From Galeruca laticollis (lineage: Eukaryota; Arthropoda; Insecta; Coleoptera; Chrysomelidae): a stretch of 64,000 bases of DNA. Positions within the stretch are counted from its first letter, which is position 1. Each line of letters opens with the position of its first letter. Positions 1 through 10,902 of the stretch are shown here, piece by piece. Made by a program: the position numbers and the translations under genes. The stretch spans positions 91,052,364-91,116,363 of the forward strand of contig OY998184.1 of assembly GCA_963921935.1 (NCBI GenBank). The letters run 5' to 3'. The notes under the pieces are model-generated. The model had not been told where the DNA came from and did no database searches. It saw only the letters and a program-made list of their open reading frames with translations.

Positions 1-2083
1 ATTTTTAACATATGTTTTTCGGATAAAGAAACAATTTTTGATAAATCTTCATTGATTCTTCCCATTGCCAAAGTAATTTCAGATAAGGTAAAAGAATAAT
101 AATATTGGGAATCATCGGCGTAGAAATGGTAATTGCAATAAGTTAAATACTTGTGAAAATTAGAAGTGTATAAAGTGTACAGTAGAGGGCCTAAGATACT
201 TCCCTGTGTTACCGATTAACAAGTTGATATATCTTGATCAATTTTTACGAATTGTTCTCTGTCTGAAAGAAAGGACTTCATTAATTTAATAACTTAAACG
301 TTACATCCCAGGTAATGCAACATTGCAATCAAAATGTGATGGTTTAGATTGTCAAATGCACGTGAATAATCGAGCAGTATTAAAACGCAAAGTTTATTAC
401 TATCCAGAGAGCCAACAATATCATCAGTAACAGCTGTCAGTGCCGTGGCGCAGCTGTAGCCACTTCTAAAGCCAGATTGATTAATGGCAGTAAATTTGAA
501 GTGTTAAGATGAGTCCAGATTTGTTTTTCTAATATTTTTTCCAATATTTTGGAAAATGTAGGAAGAATACTAATGCTTCTTAAATGACTAAATTCGGTGG
601 GATTAGATATCTTAAATAATGGTATCACATACGCTCTTTTCCAGGTATTAGGAAAGTAGCAGTTATCTATACATTGATTAAAGATATGAACAAGAAAGGG
701 ACATATCGATGAGCAATAAAGTAATATAATTTGAATATTTAATTCATCTACACCGTAAGCCTTGGATTTAATGCTTTTAATAATGTTGAGAATCTCATTT
801 TCACTGATGTGATTAAATCTGAATTGTTTATCGACAATATCAGTGACATTATTATTGTAATATTGTAGTAACTCTTTGTCAGGAATACAGATGTCTTTTG
901 TTTCATTTATTAAAAAATTGTTATATTCATTTGCTTTTTTCAAGGAAGATTTTTCTTTTGAGTAAGTAACCTTTATTTTATTCATCTCGTTCCACTTTTC
1001 TTTGACAGTACAATTCGAGAGTTTGAATTCCAAATATGCTTTCTTCTCTCTTTTAATGCTAACTGAAGTAAAGTTGCGCAACTGTTTGTAATAGCCCCAA
1101 TGGGAAGGATTTTTTGATTTTCTGAATCTGGTCAAAGCTTTGTCCCATAACTTTTGCATTAACTGAATGCTTTCTGTTATCCACGGTTGCCTCGATTTGT
1201 AAAGTTTAAGAATCTTTGTTTTTATTGGCGCATGTTTGTTAACTAGTGATAAGATATTATGATTTAAGAAAAGAATTTTATCGTCAATAGATTCAAATTG
1301 AAATAGAGACGACCAGTTCACTGATTCTACGTCAGACTGAAACTCTATTAAATTAATTCTATCAAAATCACGATATGTGACTGTTTTTGAGGAAGGCATA
1401 CTTCCAGAAAGTTCAAATGTGCAGAAAATTAAAAAATGTCTGACCAATTGAGTATCAAACACTTCAGAATGCTTAACTTCGAAGTTGGTATAAAGATGAT
1501 CAATTAAGGTCATTGAAGTTCCCGTTATATGTGTGGGATCTGATATATTTTGAATCAGATTAAATGATTCATAGATAGCAATTAAATTGCGTGCCCAAGT
1601 TGATTGTAAGTTATAAAGATTTATGTTGAAATCTTCAAGACATATAATGTCATTATATTCTGCATTTAGTGTAATTAAAGTGTTTTCGAACTTATCTAAA
1701 AAACTGTCATTATTAGAGTTTGGTGGCCTATACAAAACAACAACTATATATTTTTTATTACCCATTTTAATTTCAACCCAAAGATGTTCACAAAATGTCT
1801 CTTGTTCGGAAATTATAACTTTATATGATAAAGTATTTTTAAGATAAATTGCTTCCCCTTCTCCTCTCTTACTTAATCTATCATTTCGAATAATGTTATA
1901 ACCGTTAATATTTAGTATTCCATCACCAATTCTAGGAGTAAGCCAAGTTTCAGAAACTGCAAATATAGCCAAGTCCTTAAGATTCATAAGTTGCTCAACA
2001 TCAGCAAGTTTAGGTAGCAAGGACCCAATATTAATGTGTCCCACAGAAACAATCATAGTTTCAGCACAAATTGATTGATACAA
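1..2083 (-). pseudogene. Non-LTR ORF2: APE endonuclease plus reverse transcriptase, broken
   Basis: The open part (2083 to 437) begins with an endonuclease domain of about 230 residues (motifs AVSETWL, YRPPNSN, EDFNINLYN in place of the usual G-DFN). A linker and the first reverse-transcriptase block follow (KSKAYGVDELN, LRSISILPTFSKILEK). Near 470-485 the frame shifts. In the other frame the enzyme continues as INQSGFRSGYSCATAL, then SRAFDNLNHH, QGSILGPLLY and the catalytic box FYADDSQYYY at about 92-126. Two further in-frame stops occur at about 220 and 295. The first in-frame ATG is near 2056. In an intact element this enzyme would nick the target and copy the element RNA. This copy cannot, because of one frameshift and at least two stops. 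Confidence 0.85.
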
Positions 2084-2487
2084 AACTACAAAACCTGTTT
2101 GATGATGTTAATTGTAAGTAGCCACAGAAGAAAATGAGAGAATTCAAAACAATAAGTATAAACTAAGTCCAGCTCAAGTAGTTTACATAGGTACCTTTTC
2201 ATACAATATTACAATTAGTCTAGGAGCCAGATTTTCAAAAGTGAAAACTTAAATTGTAAATACTATGAAATTAAAAAAAAACTACTACATTAATTGTTTT
2301 TGTTCGTAAGTCTGGATTAGTCATAGTTTTTTAGGTGGCTTCCCGTTATCTTCGTTTTCGCGATTTCTTTTGAGAGAATTGCTGCCAGTAGATGAAGTAC
2401 TATTGCTGCGTGTTAAAGCGGGGGGGATTTTCAGTTTTATTACCAATTGAGATTGTATGCACCTCTTCTATACTGTATGCAATATCA

Positions 2488-3036
2488 TCAACAATAAGAG
2501 AATTTCCTTTTATGAATGCCCTTTGGCCCGTTCGCCGAGCCAGTTTCTGATAATGAAAAAGGGTTTTTTTTCTTCTGATAATCTTCTACTGGATAGTCTG
2601 GAGAAATGAATATACCGGTGCCCTTTAGTCGCTTAGCCTGCTTTAAAATTTCAGTCTTGAGCCTGTTGTTAACGCATTCCAATAGAATAGGTTTATGTTT
2701 ACTGACCTGACTGCCAGAGTTAAATCTAAATATGTCTCGGAAGTCACAATAATTGCAGGTAACTTGTAGTTTTTGATTAAATAAATTTAGAACAGCAGCA
2801 TACACATCACCACCTTCTAAGTTGTAGATTACTAAATTGTACTTTTTATTTCTCCTTTCATTTATTATCAATCTTTCTTTAAGCCTTTCATTATCTTCTT
2901 TTAACTCCTCATAAGTTTACACTTTATCTTCTAGAGTGGACTTTACAGCTTTTAATTCTCCTGCTAGCCCGTCGATCTGATTTGTTAACTTTTTAAACAT
3001 GTGAAATATTGCTTCGTTACTTATTTCGTCTGGCAT
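2488..3036 (-). pseudogene. Non-LTR ORF1 (RNA-binding/coiled-coil type), broken
   Basis: From the ATG at 3036 the frame reads MPDEISNEAIFHMFKKL and then a leucine/lysine/glutamate-rich stretch typical of a coiled coil. It is interrupted by a TAA at about 2919. The remainder includes RNKKYNLVIYNLEG and a block resembling the RRM-like core of ORF1 proteins seen next to this type of ORF2 (LECVNNRLKTEILKQAKRLK). It lies about 400 bases upstream of ORF2 on the same strand, the usual order. It would have been the RNA chaperone of the element. The family match is from residue pattern only. Confidence 0.6.
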
Positions 3037-3325
3037 GACTTTAAAATAAACTCAAACCCATGTACTATTAACGGTGAGTTCAACAATATCAGAATACCAG
3101 TTTTTGTGTTTACGGCGATAATAGTAGTAAATTTATAATAAATAAGAAAGTTTTATTCCTGTTTAAATGCAATGTTTTAATTTAATCTATAGATTAAATC
3201 GACCAATTTATACAGCATTCAATTCGTAATTTCTTTCTGCATAGCTAGGTGTAAAATACTATTTAGTACTCACAGTAATTCCATAGAAAGTTGTTAATCT
3301 TACAGAACGTGTCTACACAACGAAA

Positions 3326-4033
3326 CTATTCACTATTAGTTATTTGTTTGAATCTGTCTCTTGACATTGCAGCAGGAATTATAGGATGACAGTAAGAAAT
3401 ATCTTGACACCAGAGCATATCGATAGCCTCTTTCGATCTGTGAAGTGCGCCAAGAATAAGCAACAGTCCAATATAAGTTTCAATCTCTGTAGAATCAACA
3501 GGTACAAAAACATTAATTTTATTGGGATTTTCTATATTCCATTTATCATAATATGTTTGTGCCTTTCTGTTTGTTTCGGTTACTATTATGTTCAGAATAT
3601 CCGGAGATAGGAAAAGAAGAAAAGCGTCTTTTATACTTGAGATATCAGAACTGTAATTTGTAAGGCCTAGAGCATGTCTCCGAATATTAGCTTTTGAACG
3701 TCTAACTTTTGTGTTTCCTGGAATTTTTGACCACTCATTTCCATCTTTAGATTTATATACTGGAATGCCCTGGCTGTTACTAACTGTTGGTTCCTCTGGG
3801 TTCGTTTTCTCTATACTTTGATCAACAACTATTACATCATTTTCTTCCTCTACTTCTGTGACAATGTCTTCATCTTCTAAGTCACTCGATGTTTCCTCAT
3901 TGATAACACTATCAAACTCTGGATCATCACTTTCAAGTATACGTAACATCTCATCGTCAGTAAGCCCCTTGCGATTGTTTGTAAATAAAAACTGACTCTT
4001 TTTCAAAACGATGTACCCTACTCGCAATATCAC
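3326..4033 (-). pseudogene. piggyBac transposase, N-terminal half
   Basis: The frame begins with the acidic segment usual for piggyBac transposases (LTDDEMLRILESDDPEFDS, DLEDEDIVTEVEEEND). It then enters the DDE_Tnp_1_7 region (YIGLLLILGALHRSKEAIDM, IPAAMSRDRFKQI). It ends at a stop at 3326, before any of the three catalytic aspartates, so about 235 of the usual 550-600 residues survive. The upstream limit used here is the open frame, because no convincing ATG context was found. It is catalytically dead. Confidence 0.85.
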
Positions 4034-4412
4034 AAGAGACTAACCCGAATGTTCAAGTCTAAAAATTATACCGCAGTGCGGGGAATCCCCCATTTGAACT
4101 GGTAATTTACATTTTACAATTATGTGAGTAAACAAACGTTAAATGTATGGGATTCCCCGATTTTACTAACAGTTACCGGGATTATTTTATCGGACGTAAA
4201 AGGCTGACCGGGGTCTGAAGAGACCCCTGGAATATAAAACTATTTTTTGTTTATACCAGCCAATAAAAACTACTAAATACATCATATTTTATCAAAATAA
4301 TTCATAAACTGCAGCTAGATGAAAGATCAATGTTTAAAAATTTGCGTTTGCAAAGATACAGCAAAAACATACGTCATGGGGTACAAACGGACCCCGGCCA
4401 GTCCTATGAAGG
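3326..4412 (-). mobile_element. piggyBac-type transposon, 3' truncated
   Basis: The high-coordinate end is defined by a TTAA at 4413-4416, directly followed on the minus strand by CCTTCATAGGACTGGCCGGG. GGGGTC-type subterminal palindromes lie at 4208-4232 and 4378-4402. TTAA targets and GC-rich subterminal hairpins are characteristic of piggyBac. The other end is missing: coding homology stops at 3326 and no matching TTAA-flanked end was seen. The element end sits only about 30 bases upstream of the ALG12 exon at 4446. Confidence 0.75.
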
Positions 4413-4445
4413 TTAACGTAGATTATTTTTCTTGTATAATTTTAG

Positions 4446-4691
4446 ATGGGAAAATAAACATAAATCTCCCATATACCATCTACTCTCAATGGCAGTAGCA
4501 GGGCATTTAGCAATCAACGTTGCATTTACATTATTTTTGTTGAGCGTGTCTAATACAAATTATCCAGGAGGTGCTGCCATATCACGTCTACATCGTATAG
4601 CTAGAGACGAAGCGATTGTTAACGTTCACATATCAAATTTGGCCGCCCAAACAGGCATTTCGAGATTTACACAGATCAATCCGAATTGGAA
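4446..4691 (+). CDS. ALG12: ALG12, penultimate coding exon
   Basis: ALG12 is the GT-C family (GT22) dolichyl-P-mannose:Man7GlcNAc2-PP-dolichol alpha-1,6-mannosyltransferase of the ER membrane. It adds the eighth mannose to the N-glycan precursor on the lumenal side. This exon encodes a hydrophobic segment (HLAINVAFTLFLLSVS) and the family-diagnostic block NYPGGAAISRLHRIA followed by NLAAQTGISRFTQINPNW. It is bounded by an acceptor (ATAATTTTAG at 4436-4445) and a GTAAGT donor beginning at 4692. One leading base completes a codon and two trailing bases (AA) are completed by the T at 14884, so the phase fits the last exon exactly. Upstream exons, including the catalytic acidic motif, lie outside the window. 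Confidence 0.93.
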
Positions 4692-4749
4692 GTAAGTGTC
4701 CTATGCAATTTTTGTCACAAGTTTTTCTATCGAAAAAAGTCGATATATA

Positions 4750-4919
4750 CAAGGTGTCCAAATAATCATATATCTTCCATATGTAAACATTTGAATTATT
4801 CTTCATTGTGTCAAGTTACTTAAATAATTTCGATGCTGTAATAAATAAATATTTTAGTCCATGAAATCCCAGTTATTTTTATTATAAAATTTCCGTTGTT
4901 ATTATTATTGGACACCCTG
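4750..4919. mobile_element. 170-bp mariner/Tc1-type MITE
   Basis: A TA (4748-4749) is followed by CAAGGTGTCCAAATAAT. The matching inverted end ATTATTATTGGACACCCTG stops at 4919 and is followed by another TA. There is no coding capacity. TA duplication, terminal CA...TG and short length fit a Tc1/mariner-derived MITE in the ALG12 intron. Confidence 0.7.
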
Positions 4920-5209
4920 TATATGCAATGTAGAAGATAATCTGTTATGGAGTAGTTAGATGCTGAATTTATGAGTCTATTAACAATTTTTGAAGTCAAA
5001 CTAATACTACTTGTTCAAGATTGGGAATTCTTGATTTATATGTATTACTGTATTTTTAGAAATGTATAAATTATTGCTAGTTGTTTTTGCTTTTTGTATG
5101 CGTTCGCTATCGTACATTTAAAATCGTAGTTTATTTTATGTCGTTTTATAATATCGTTTTTATTTAGTGTTGTTAAAATTGTAACACCATTAAATAGGAT
5201 TGTTTAGAC

Positions 5210-7788
5210 CAATGGTCGCCAACCTCTCAATGTGTTGAGCTACTTTGTTAATTTTGGAATAAACAGCGAGCAACCCACACGTAAGCCACGTAACGCAACG
5301 TAAATGAAATAATCCACAGTTAATTTATAATTATATGTATTAATTTTACTATTTAACTGGCAATACATAGGTACTAATAATAAACTAATAACAAAATAAC
5401 TAATATTACTAGTACGTACTTGTTCATAGCTACATTCCTACCTACCAAACGAAGGTGTTTGAAAAATAAACACAAACTTTTATCCAGCCACAACGGCATG
5501 TCACGTAAGATTTAAAAATAGTTAATAATAACAACAAAAAAGTAACGCACTGTCATGAACATAAACATTGAAAAATAAAAAAGCACGTTCAATGAGAAGG
5601 CTGACACTCAGACTCATCGATAATTTTTTTAATGTTTGCAGTATAATTTGATACAGCCATTCGAATACAATTATCCAAATGTTCATCTGTAAGTCGATTG
5701 CGATATTTGTTCTTAATAAACTTCATATTGGAAAAAGAAGATTCACACAAATAGGTTGAACTGAATAATGCTTTCACTTTCAAGGCAACACGGCATAGAA
5801 CTGAATATTTGTTTTTACTTACAATAGGCCAGATACATTTGGTACTTGAGACTAAGGATTTTAAGGCTAAATCATTTTCAAACTCGATTACTTCCATTTC
5901 TATTGCAGCGATGTATTCGTCAAAGTTCTGCAAATCAATTTCCATAAAGGGTGAAACAACAAACTGCGCTACTAAAGCCATTTCGTTGAAATCCTTTAAA
6001 CGATTTTTGAAGTTATTCTTCAGGGTAGAAAATATTTCTACATGATATTTGTGTCATAGGGTTCTAATGGATTTTGAGATATTTTTTCTGAAAGAATAGG
6101 AAAATGCTTGGCATCGCTGTTAATTAGGTTTTGTTCCCAAAACTCCTGCTTTTTGATAAATGCTTTTATATCAGAAATCATTTCCGCTAGTTCTTTGTCT
6201 CTCCCCTGAAGCTGCAAATTAAGTTCGTTTAATTTCTCTGTAATGTCCACGAGAAAACCAAAATCTTTAAGCCAGATTGAATTTTCTAGTTCCGGAGTCG
6301 GTTCATCGCGTTGTTTGAAAAATTGAACTATGCCAGATAGGACATCATTAAAACGTTTCAACACCCGTCCTCTATTTAACCATCGGACTTCGGAGTGAAG
6401 GAGTAGGTCCCCGTATTGACAGTCAACTTCATCGGCCAAGGTATTGAATAATCTTCTTTGTAACGCTTGAGTTCTAATCTTGTTTTCAATTTTTACCACC
6501 AGTTTCATAACGTTGTTTAGTTTCAGGAAATTTCCACATAATGCTTGTCGATGGATAATGCAGTGGTAACAGAGAAATTGCGGAAAAGTTTCATCTTTAC
6601 GACATAACGCCACCAAACCCTTATCACAACCCACCATAGCTGGAGCGCCATCGGTTGTCAAGCCTACCATTTTCGATATTGGAATTTTCTCGGAAGAAAT
6701 AATATTTTTTAAATGAGAAAACAACTCCTGTCCAGTAGTCTGTCCTTTCAGTGGAATAAACTTCAAAAGATCTTCTTTAATCGTAAAATCACTAAAAACC
6801 ATCCTGACGAACACGGCCATCTGGTCAGTGTCAACGACATCTGTTGATTCATCCAGTTGAAGTGAAAAATAAACACAGTTATCTAAGTCAGTTCTTAACT
6901 GTAAAAAAATATCATTGCTCATTACTCCTACACGTCTCATCACTGTATTAGCAGAAAGTTGCATAGATTTTATAGCTGAAACTATCTCGTCTTTATTTCT
7001 AAAGTTGGCAAATAAAGAATCAGCAGCTTCTAAAAACGCCTTTTTATCATTTCCCCGTCTTCATAATGTTTCTTTTTTTGTGCAATTATCTGGGACACAC
7101 GGTACGATGCGTCAGTTGCAGCCTTATTTTTGTCGACTATTCTTAAAAATATTGATTGTTGTCCAATTAACTGCTATTTTAACTGTTTCAGTTTCTTTTT
7201 TCTGGCGGCAGAATGTAGTGGGAATGATTTTTCAAAATTAGAATGTACAGTTTTATGATGTCTCTCAATATTTCCTTTTTTAGCAACGGAGACCGAAGTA
7301 TTACATAACAAACACACATTTTCATCTTTAACTTCTGTAAACAAGTATTGTTCTTCCCATTCCGAATGAAAGTGGTATGCCTTTTACCTTCTTACAACTG
7401 CTTGCCATAATATTATTTTTATTTGTTATCTACAACCCAACCGCTGGACGTTGGTTACGCGTTCAGTTTTAAACTAAGCGCAATGTCGCCGCGCCGTGCG
7501 TATTTATCCCGTTCAAAGCAATCCTGATCGTTCTCGAACACTAACGCGCTGGTCCGGCTGGTCGGTTCTAGCCGATTCTAGCTTCATGACGTCAGCTGTA
7601 GATCGCTCACCGCAACGTTGCCGCTATTTATGTTTAATATTATGACAATTAGATTTTTTTGTGGAATTTTCGGAAGCTGCTCTGATTTTTGCAGTTTGTA
7701 TTTTTTGAATTAAAATCGTTGTGAGAGCTACTAGAATTGCCTCCGAGAGCTACCGGTAGCTCGCGATCGACAGGTTGGCGACCACTGG
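5210..7788 (-). mobile_element. hAT transposon (GTF2IRD2/ZBED-like lineage) with perfect 8-bp TSD
   Basis: Both ends are visible. GTTTAGAC occurs at 5202-5209 and again at 7789-7796 as an exact 8-bp target duplication. Just inside, the element begins CAATGGTCGCCAACCT and ends AGGTTGGCGACCACTG, an imperfect 16-bp terminal inverted repeat. Size is 2579 bp. It carries one transposase gene on the minus strand. Eight-base duplications and CA...TG ends are the hAT signature. Confidence 0.93.
5589..7408 (-). pseudogene. hAT transposase, frameshifted
   Basis: From the ATG at 7408 the frame reads MASSCKKVKGIPLSF, shifts, and continues as a BED-type zinc finger (ENVCLLCNTSVSVAKKG then ERHHKTVH). The main catalytic block is open from about 6964 to 6038: FSLQLDESTDVVDTDQMAVF with the first aspartate, GLTTDGAPAMVGCDKGLV, CYHCIIHRQALCG and LLLHSEVRWLNRGRVLKRF. 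Another shift near 6040 leads to the C-terminal dimerisation region (SSTYLCESSFSNMKFIKNKY, RLTDEHLDNCIRMA), ending at 5589. It resembles the domesticated GTF2IRD2/FAM200/ZBED proteins, but here it sits inside an intact hAT shell. At least two frameshifts make this copy non-autonomous. Confidence 0.9.
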
Positions 7789-8233
7789 TTTAGACTAAAC
7801 GAAATATTTGATTGTAAAGTTTGTCATTTTATATTTACACGAATGTTGGGGAGCTAATGAAATACACCTTTCCGATTGGTGCTTATTGTTGACTCGGCCG
7901 GAATCATTGACAATAATCAACAATGAACCCATCCAATTACTATTGTAAGATATTGCAAAGGTGAGATCGTTCTATTGAAAAATTTTTAAAATGAAAATGT
8001 AATGCAAATTGGCTTAATGGTTTTATTATAGGCATTCCGATAGTGATCGTTTCTTCAAATATTCCATCTCTGTTAACCACAGAAGTTCAAAATATAAGAT
8101 TTTTTTTTCACTATTTATTGACAATCAGAATGAAATACAATCTATAAGTCAATTTGCTGGCTAGTACAATAAAATTATCAATACATATTGTACATCTGTG
8201 GCGTGGAGAGGTGGGGCATCCAATGATGCTTAC

Positions 8234-10900
8234 TCAGTTTACTCGGAGATCTAGTGGCCAGATTCTTCTGAGTCTTCTGTTGAGGGTAGGTTGTAGTAGT
8301 GGTTGTAGCATTGGATTTGGATGGTCTTCTAGTCTGTTGTGATGCTTGATGTTATTTTCTTGAATTACGTTTTTTACATATGGAATCTTGAGGTCGTTAT
8401 GTAAGGTTCTGTTTGACACATACCATGGTGCATTTGCCATGGATCGGATTATTTTTGACTGGGCTCTCTGGATGATGGAGATATTGGAATTACTTGCGCA
8501 TCCCCAAAGCTCTGCACCATATGTCCATATTGGCTTTAATACCGTTTTGTAAATCAGTAGTTTGTTATCTATTGAGAGTATGGAGTTTCTGCCTATAAGC
8601 CATTGGATTTCGTTAATTTTTAAGTCTAGCTGTTTCCTTTTTTTTACTATGTGGTGTTTCCAGGTAAGTTTTCGGTCAAAGTGGAGTCCAAGGTACTTAA
8701 CTTGATTGCTCTGGGGTATTCTCACTTGGTTAATGTTGACTGGTGGGCAGTTCCCTTTTCGGAGTGTAAATGTTATGTGATTAGATTTTGACTCATTTAC
8801 TTTTATCTTCCATTTTTCCAACCATACTTCCATCATATTTAGATGGTCCTGTAGGTAGTTGGATGCTATCACTGGGTCTGAATGAGTTGCAAAAATGGCA
8901 GTATCATCTGCAAATGTTCCAATAGTAGTGTTGTCAGTTGTGGGTAGATCATGCGTGTATATTAAATATAGGAATGGTCCTAGGATACTTCCCTGTGGAA
9001 CGCCTGAGTGAATTATCATATTGTCTGAGTTTTCTTCATTTACTTTTACTGTAAACTCTCGTTGATGGAGGTAGGCTTCTATGGCTTTGTAATAAGGACC
9101 TGGGAGAATTGTTTTTATCTTGCAAAGTAGACCTGGGTGCCAAACTTTGTCGAAGGCTTGGCTAATGTCTAAGAAGGTGGCTGTGCAATATTGTCGGTTT
9201 TCTAGGGATTCATTAATGGTGTTAACTATACGATGGCATTGTTGTATTGTTGAATGGTTTTGTCGGAATCCGAATTGATGACTTGGTAACCAATTTTGTG
9301 GGTTTAGCTCTGTGTTGATTTTGTTTAGAATAAGACGTTCGAGTAATTTTGCAATTGTTGATATTAAACTTATGGGGCGGTAAGAACTGACATCTGTTTG
9401 GTTTTTCCCAGGCTTCAGTATCATTATGATTTGACCAATCTTTAGTGGTTTTGGCCAGTAGTTTAGTGTCAGTATTGCGTTGAAAATATGTAGCAGCTTG
9501 ACTAGTCCTTTTTTAGGTAGTTCCTTTAAAATTTTCGCTGTTATTAGGTCTATTCCTGGTGCTTTTTTTGGATTTAATGTGCCAATAACTTCTTTTATTT
9601 CTTTTGGTGTAATAATTATTGTTTGATGTGTTTGTAGTGGTTCGCCAAGGATTTGGTCTACTTCTTGAACTGGAACATTATTTTGTGGTGTAAAAACTTC
9701 AGATAGATGCTCAGCAAAGAGGATGGCCTTCTCTTTATCAGTTCTAGCCCAAGGTCCTGGAGGTGTTGAATATTTCCGTATTGGGGGTGATGTTGGTACA
9801 GGCTTTCTTTTGCATTTTATTGGCTTCCATATAGAGTTGTCTTGCCTCTGTAGGTTTGATATATAGCTGTTAAACGATTCATTTTTTGTTTCAAGTAGTT
9901 TTAATTTTAGTTTGTTACTAATTTGGTTATATTTTGTTCTATTTGCTGGAGTATGTGTTCGTTGCCATAAGGATCTCGCTTTTCGTTTTTCAGCCACTAG
10001 TTTTTTAATTTCTAGGGGTATGTTGTTTTGTTGTTTTTTTAGAATATTTATGGGTGTTGCTGTTCTGGCGGCATGTTGTAGTATTTTTATAAATTTTTCA
10101 CAATCTTCTTCTATTTCAGTTGGTTCTTTCAATCTTGTTGAAAGGTCTACGGTGTCTTGAATAATTTGCCGGTAGGTGTCCCAATTCGTTTTCCAGTTGT
10201 GTAGTTTGGGCTTAGGGTCTTTTGTTATAACTGTAGTGCTTATTGTGGCTATTATAGGACTATGATCGGATGTCAGGTCATAACTTGGTATTATGTCTGT
10301 GTATGTTGTTGAGATTCCATTTGTTATTAGGAAGTCTAGTAGATCTGGGAGTTTGTTGGGATCAGTTGGCCAGTAAGTTGGTGTGCCAGTAGAAAGAAAT
10401 GAATAATTGTTGTTGTGTAGTACTTGAGCTAGTTCCCTTCCTTTTGTTGTTATAATTCTTGAACCCCACATCGTTTGCTTACTGTTGTAATCTCCCCCAG
10501 CTATAAATTTTGGACCTAATGTTTGGAGAAATTCCTCATATTGTTCTCTTTTTATATTGTGGCGCGGTGGACAATATACAGCTGTAATAGTGAGGTTGTA
10601 TGGAAGTGTTTCGACTCTTATCGACGTTGCTTGAATGTGAACTTCCTCATATTTTAACAGTTCATAGTGCTTAATCTGGTTTTTGATTAGTATAGCAGTC
10701 CCACCATGAACTGTACCATCAGGGTGATTAGTAAAGTATAGTTTGTATTTTGGAATATTGAAGTAGCTACGGATTGTGAAATGAGTTTCGCTAATTAACA
10801 ATACATCAATGAAATTTGTTTCTAGGAATATTTTTATTTCCTCTTTATGTTTTAGAAGGCCATTGGCATTCCATTGTGCTATTCTTATGTACTTAGCCAT
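8234..10900 (-). CDS. Jockey ORF2: endonuclease and reverse transcriptase, intact
   Basis: A single open frame of 888 codons. Residues 1 to about 220 form an APE-like endonuclease (RIAQWNANGLLKHKEEI, DVLLISETHF, AGGDYNSKQTMWGS, SDHSPIIATI). Residues about 430 to 700 form the reverse transcriptase (LNPKKAPGIDLITAKIL, SYRPISLISTIAKLLERL, FLDISQAFDKVWHPG, SGVPQGSILGPFLY, GTFADDTAIFATHS with the catalytic FADD). A C-terminal domain follows (VLKPIWTYGAELWGCAS). There is no RNase H, and the length fits Jockey. It nicks target DNA and primes cDNA synthesis there. The ATG at 10900 follows the ORF1 stop by two bases (TAGTAATG), suggesting translation by termination-reinitiation. No stop or frameshift was seen. 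Confidence 0.94.
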   Translation of the reverse strand: MAKYIRIAQWNANGLLKHKEEIKIFLETNFIDVLLISETHFTIRSYFNIPKYKLYFTNHPDGTVHGGTAILIKNQIKHYELLKYEEVHIQATSIRVETLPYNLTITAVYCPPRHNIKREQYEEFLQTLGPKFIAGGDYNSKQTMWGSRIITTKGRELAQVLHNNNYSFLSTGTPTYWPTDPNKLPDLLDFLITNGISTTYTDIIPSYDLTSDHSPIIATISTTVITKDPKPKLHNWKTNWDTYRQIIQDTVDLSTRLKEPTEIEEDCEKFIKILQHAARTATPINILKKQQNNIPLEIKKLVAEKRKARSLWQRTHTPANRTKYNQISNKLKLKLLETKNESFNSYISNLQRQDNSIWKPIKCKRKPVPTSPPIRKYSTPPGPWARTDKEKAILFAEHLSEVFTPQNNVPVQEVDQILGEPLQTHQTIIITPKEIKEVIGTLNPKKAPGIDLITAKILKELPKKGLVKLLHIFNAILTLNYWPKPLKIGQIIMILKPGKNQTDVSSYRPISLISTIAKLLERLILNKINTELNPQNWLPSHQFGFRQNHSTIQQCHRIVNTINESLENRQYCTATFLDISQAFDKVWHPGLLCKIKTILPGPYYKAIEAYLHQREFTVKVNEENSDNMIIHSGVPQGSILGPFLYLIYTHDLPTTDNTTIGTFADDTAIFATHSDPVIASNYLQDHLNMMEVWLEKWKIKVNESKSNHITFTLRKGNCPPVNINQVRIPQSNQVKYLGLHFDRKLTWKHHIVKKRKQLDLKINEIQWLIGRNSILSIDNKLLIYKTVLKPIWTYGAELWGCASNSNISIIQRAQSKIIRSMANAPWYVSNRTLHNDLKIPYVKNVIQENNIKHHNRLEDHPNPMLQPLLQPTLNRRLRRIWPLDLRVN

Positions 10901-10902
10901 TA

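Larger units (their letters stand above)
1..3100 (-). mobile_element. Non-LTR retrotransposon A (CR1/Jockey-like), decayed, runs off left edge
   Basis: Two retrotransposon reading frames lie in order on the minus strand: an ORF1-like coiled-coil protein starting near 3036, then an endonuclease/reverse-transcriptase ORF2 starting near 2083 and continuing past base 1. Both are broken, so this is an old copy. The 5' boundary is only approximate because no target duplication was found. The element lies upstream of the 4446 exon of ALG12, on the strand opposite to that gene, so it probably sits in an ALG12 intron. Clade assignment is inference from the APE-type endonuclease plus a YADD reverse transcriptase. 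Confidence 0.8.

Noticed and set aside
4068..4240. GGGGAATCCCCC and CCGGGGTCTGAAGAGACCCC palindromes as possible NF-kB or other regulatory sites
   Set aside because: They lie within the piggyBac subterminal region and are better explained as transposon end structure.
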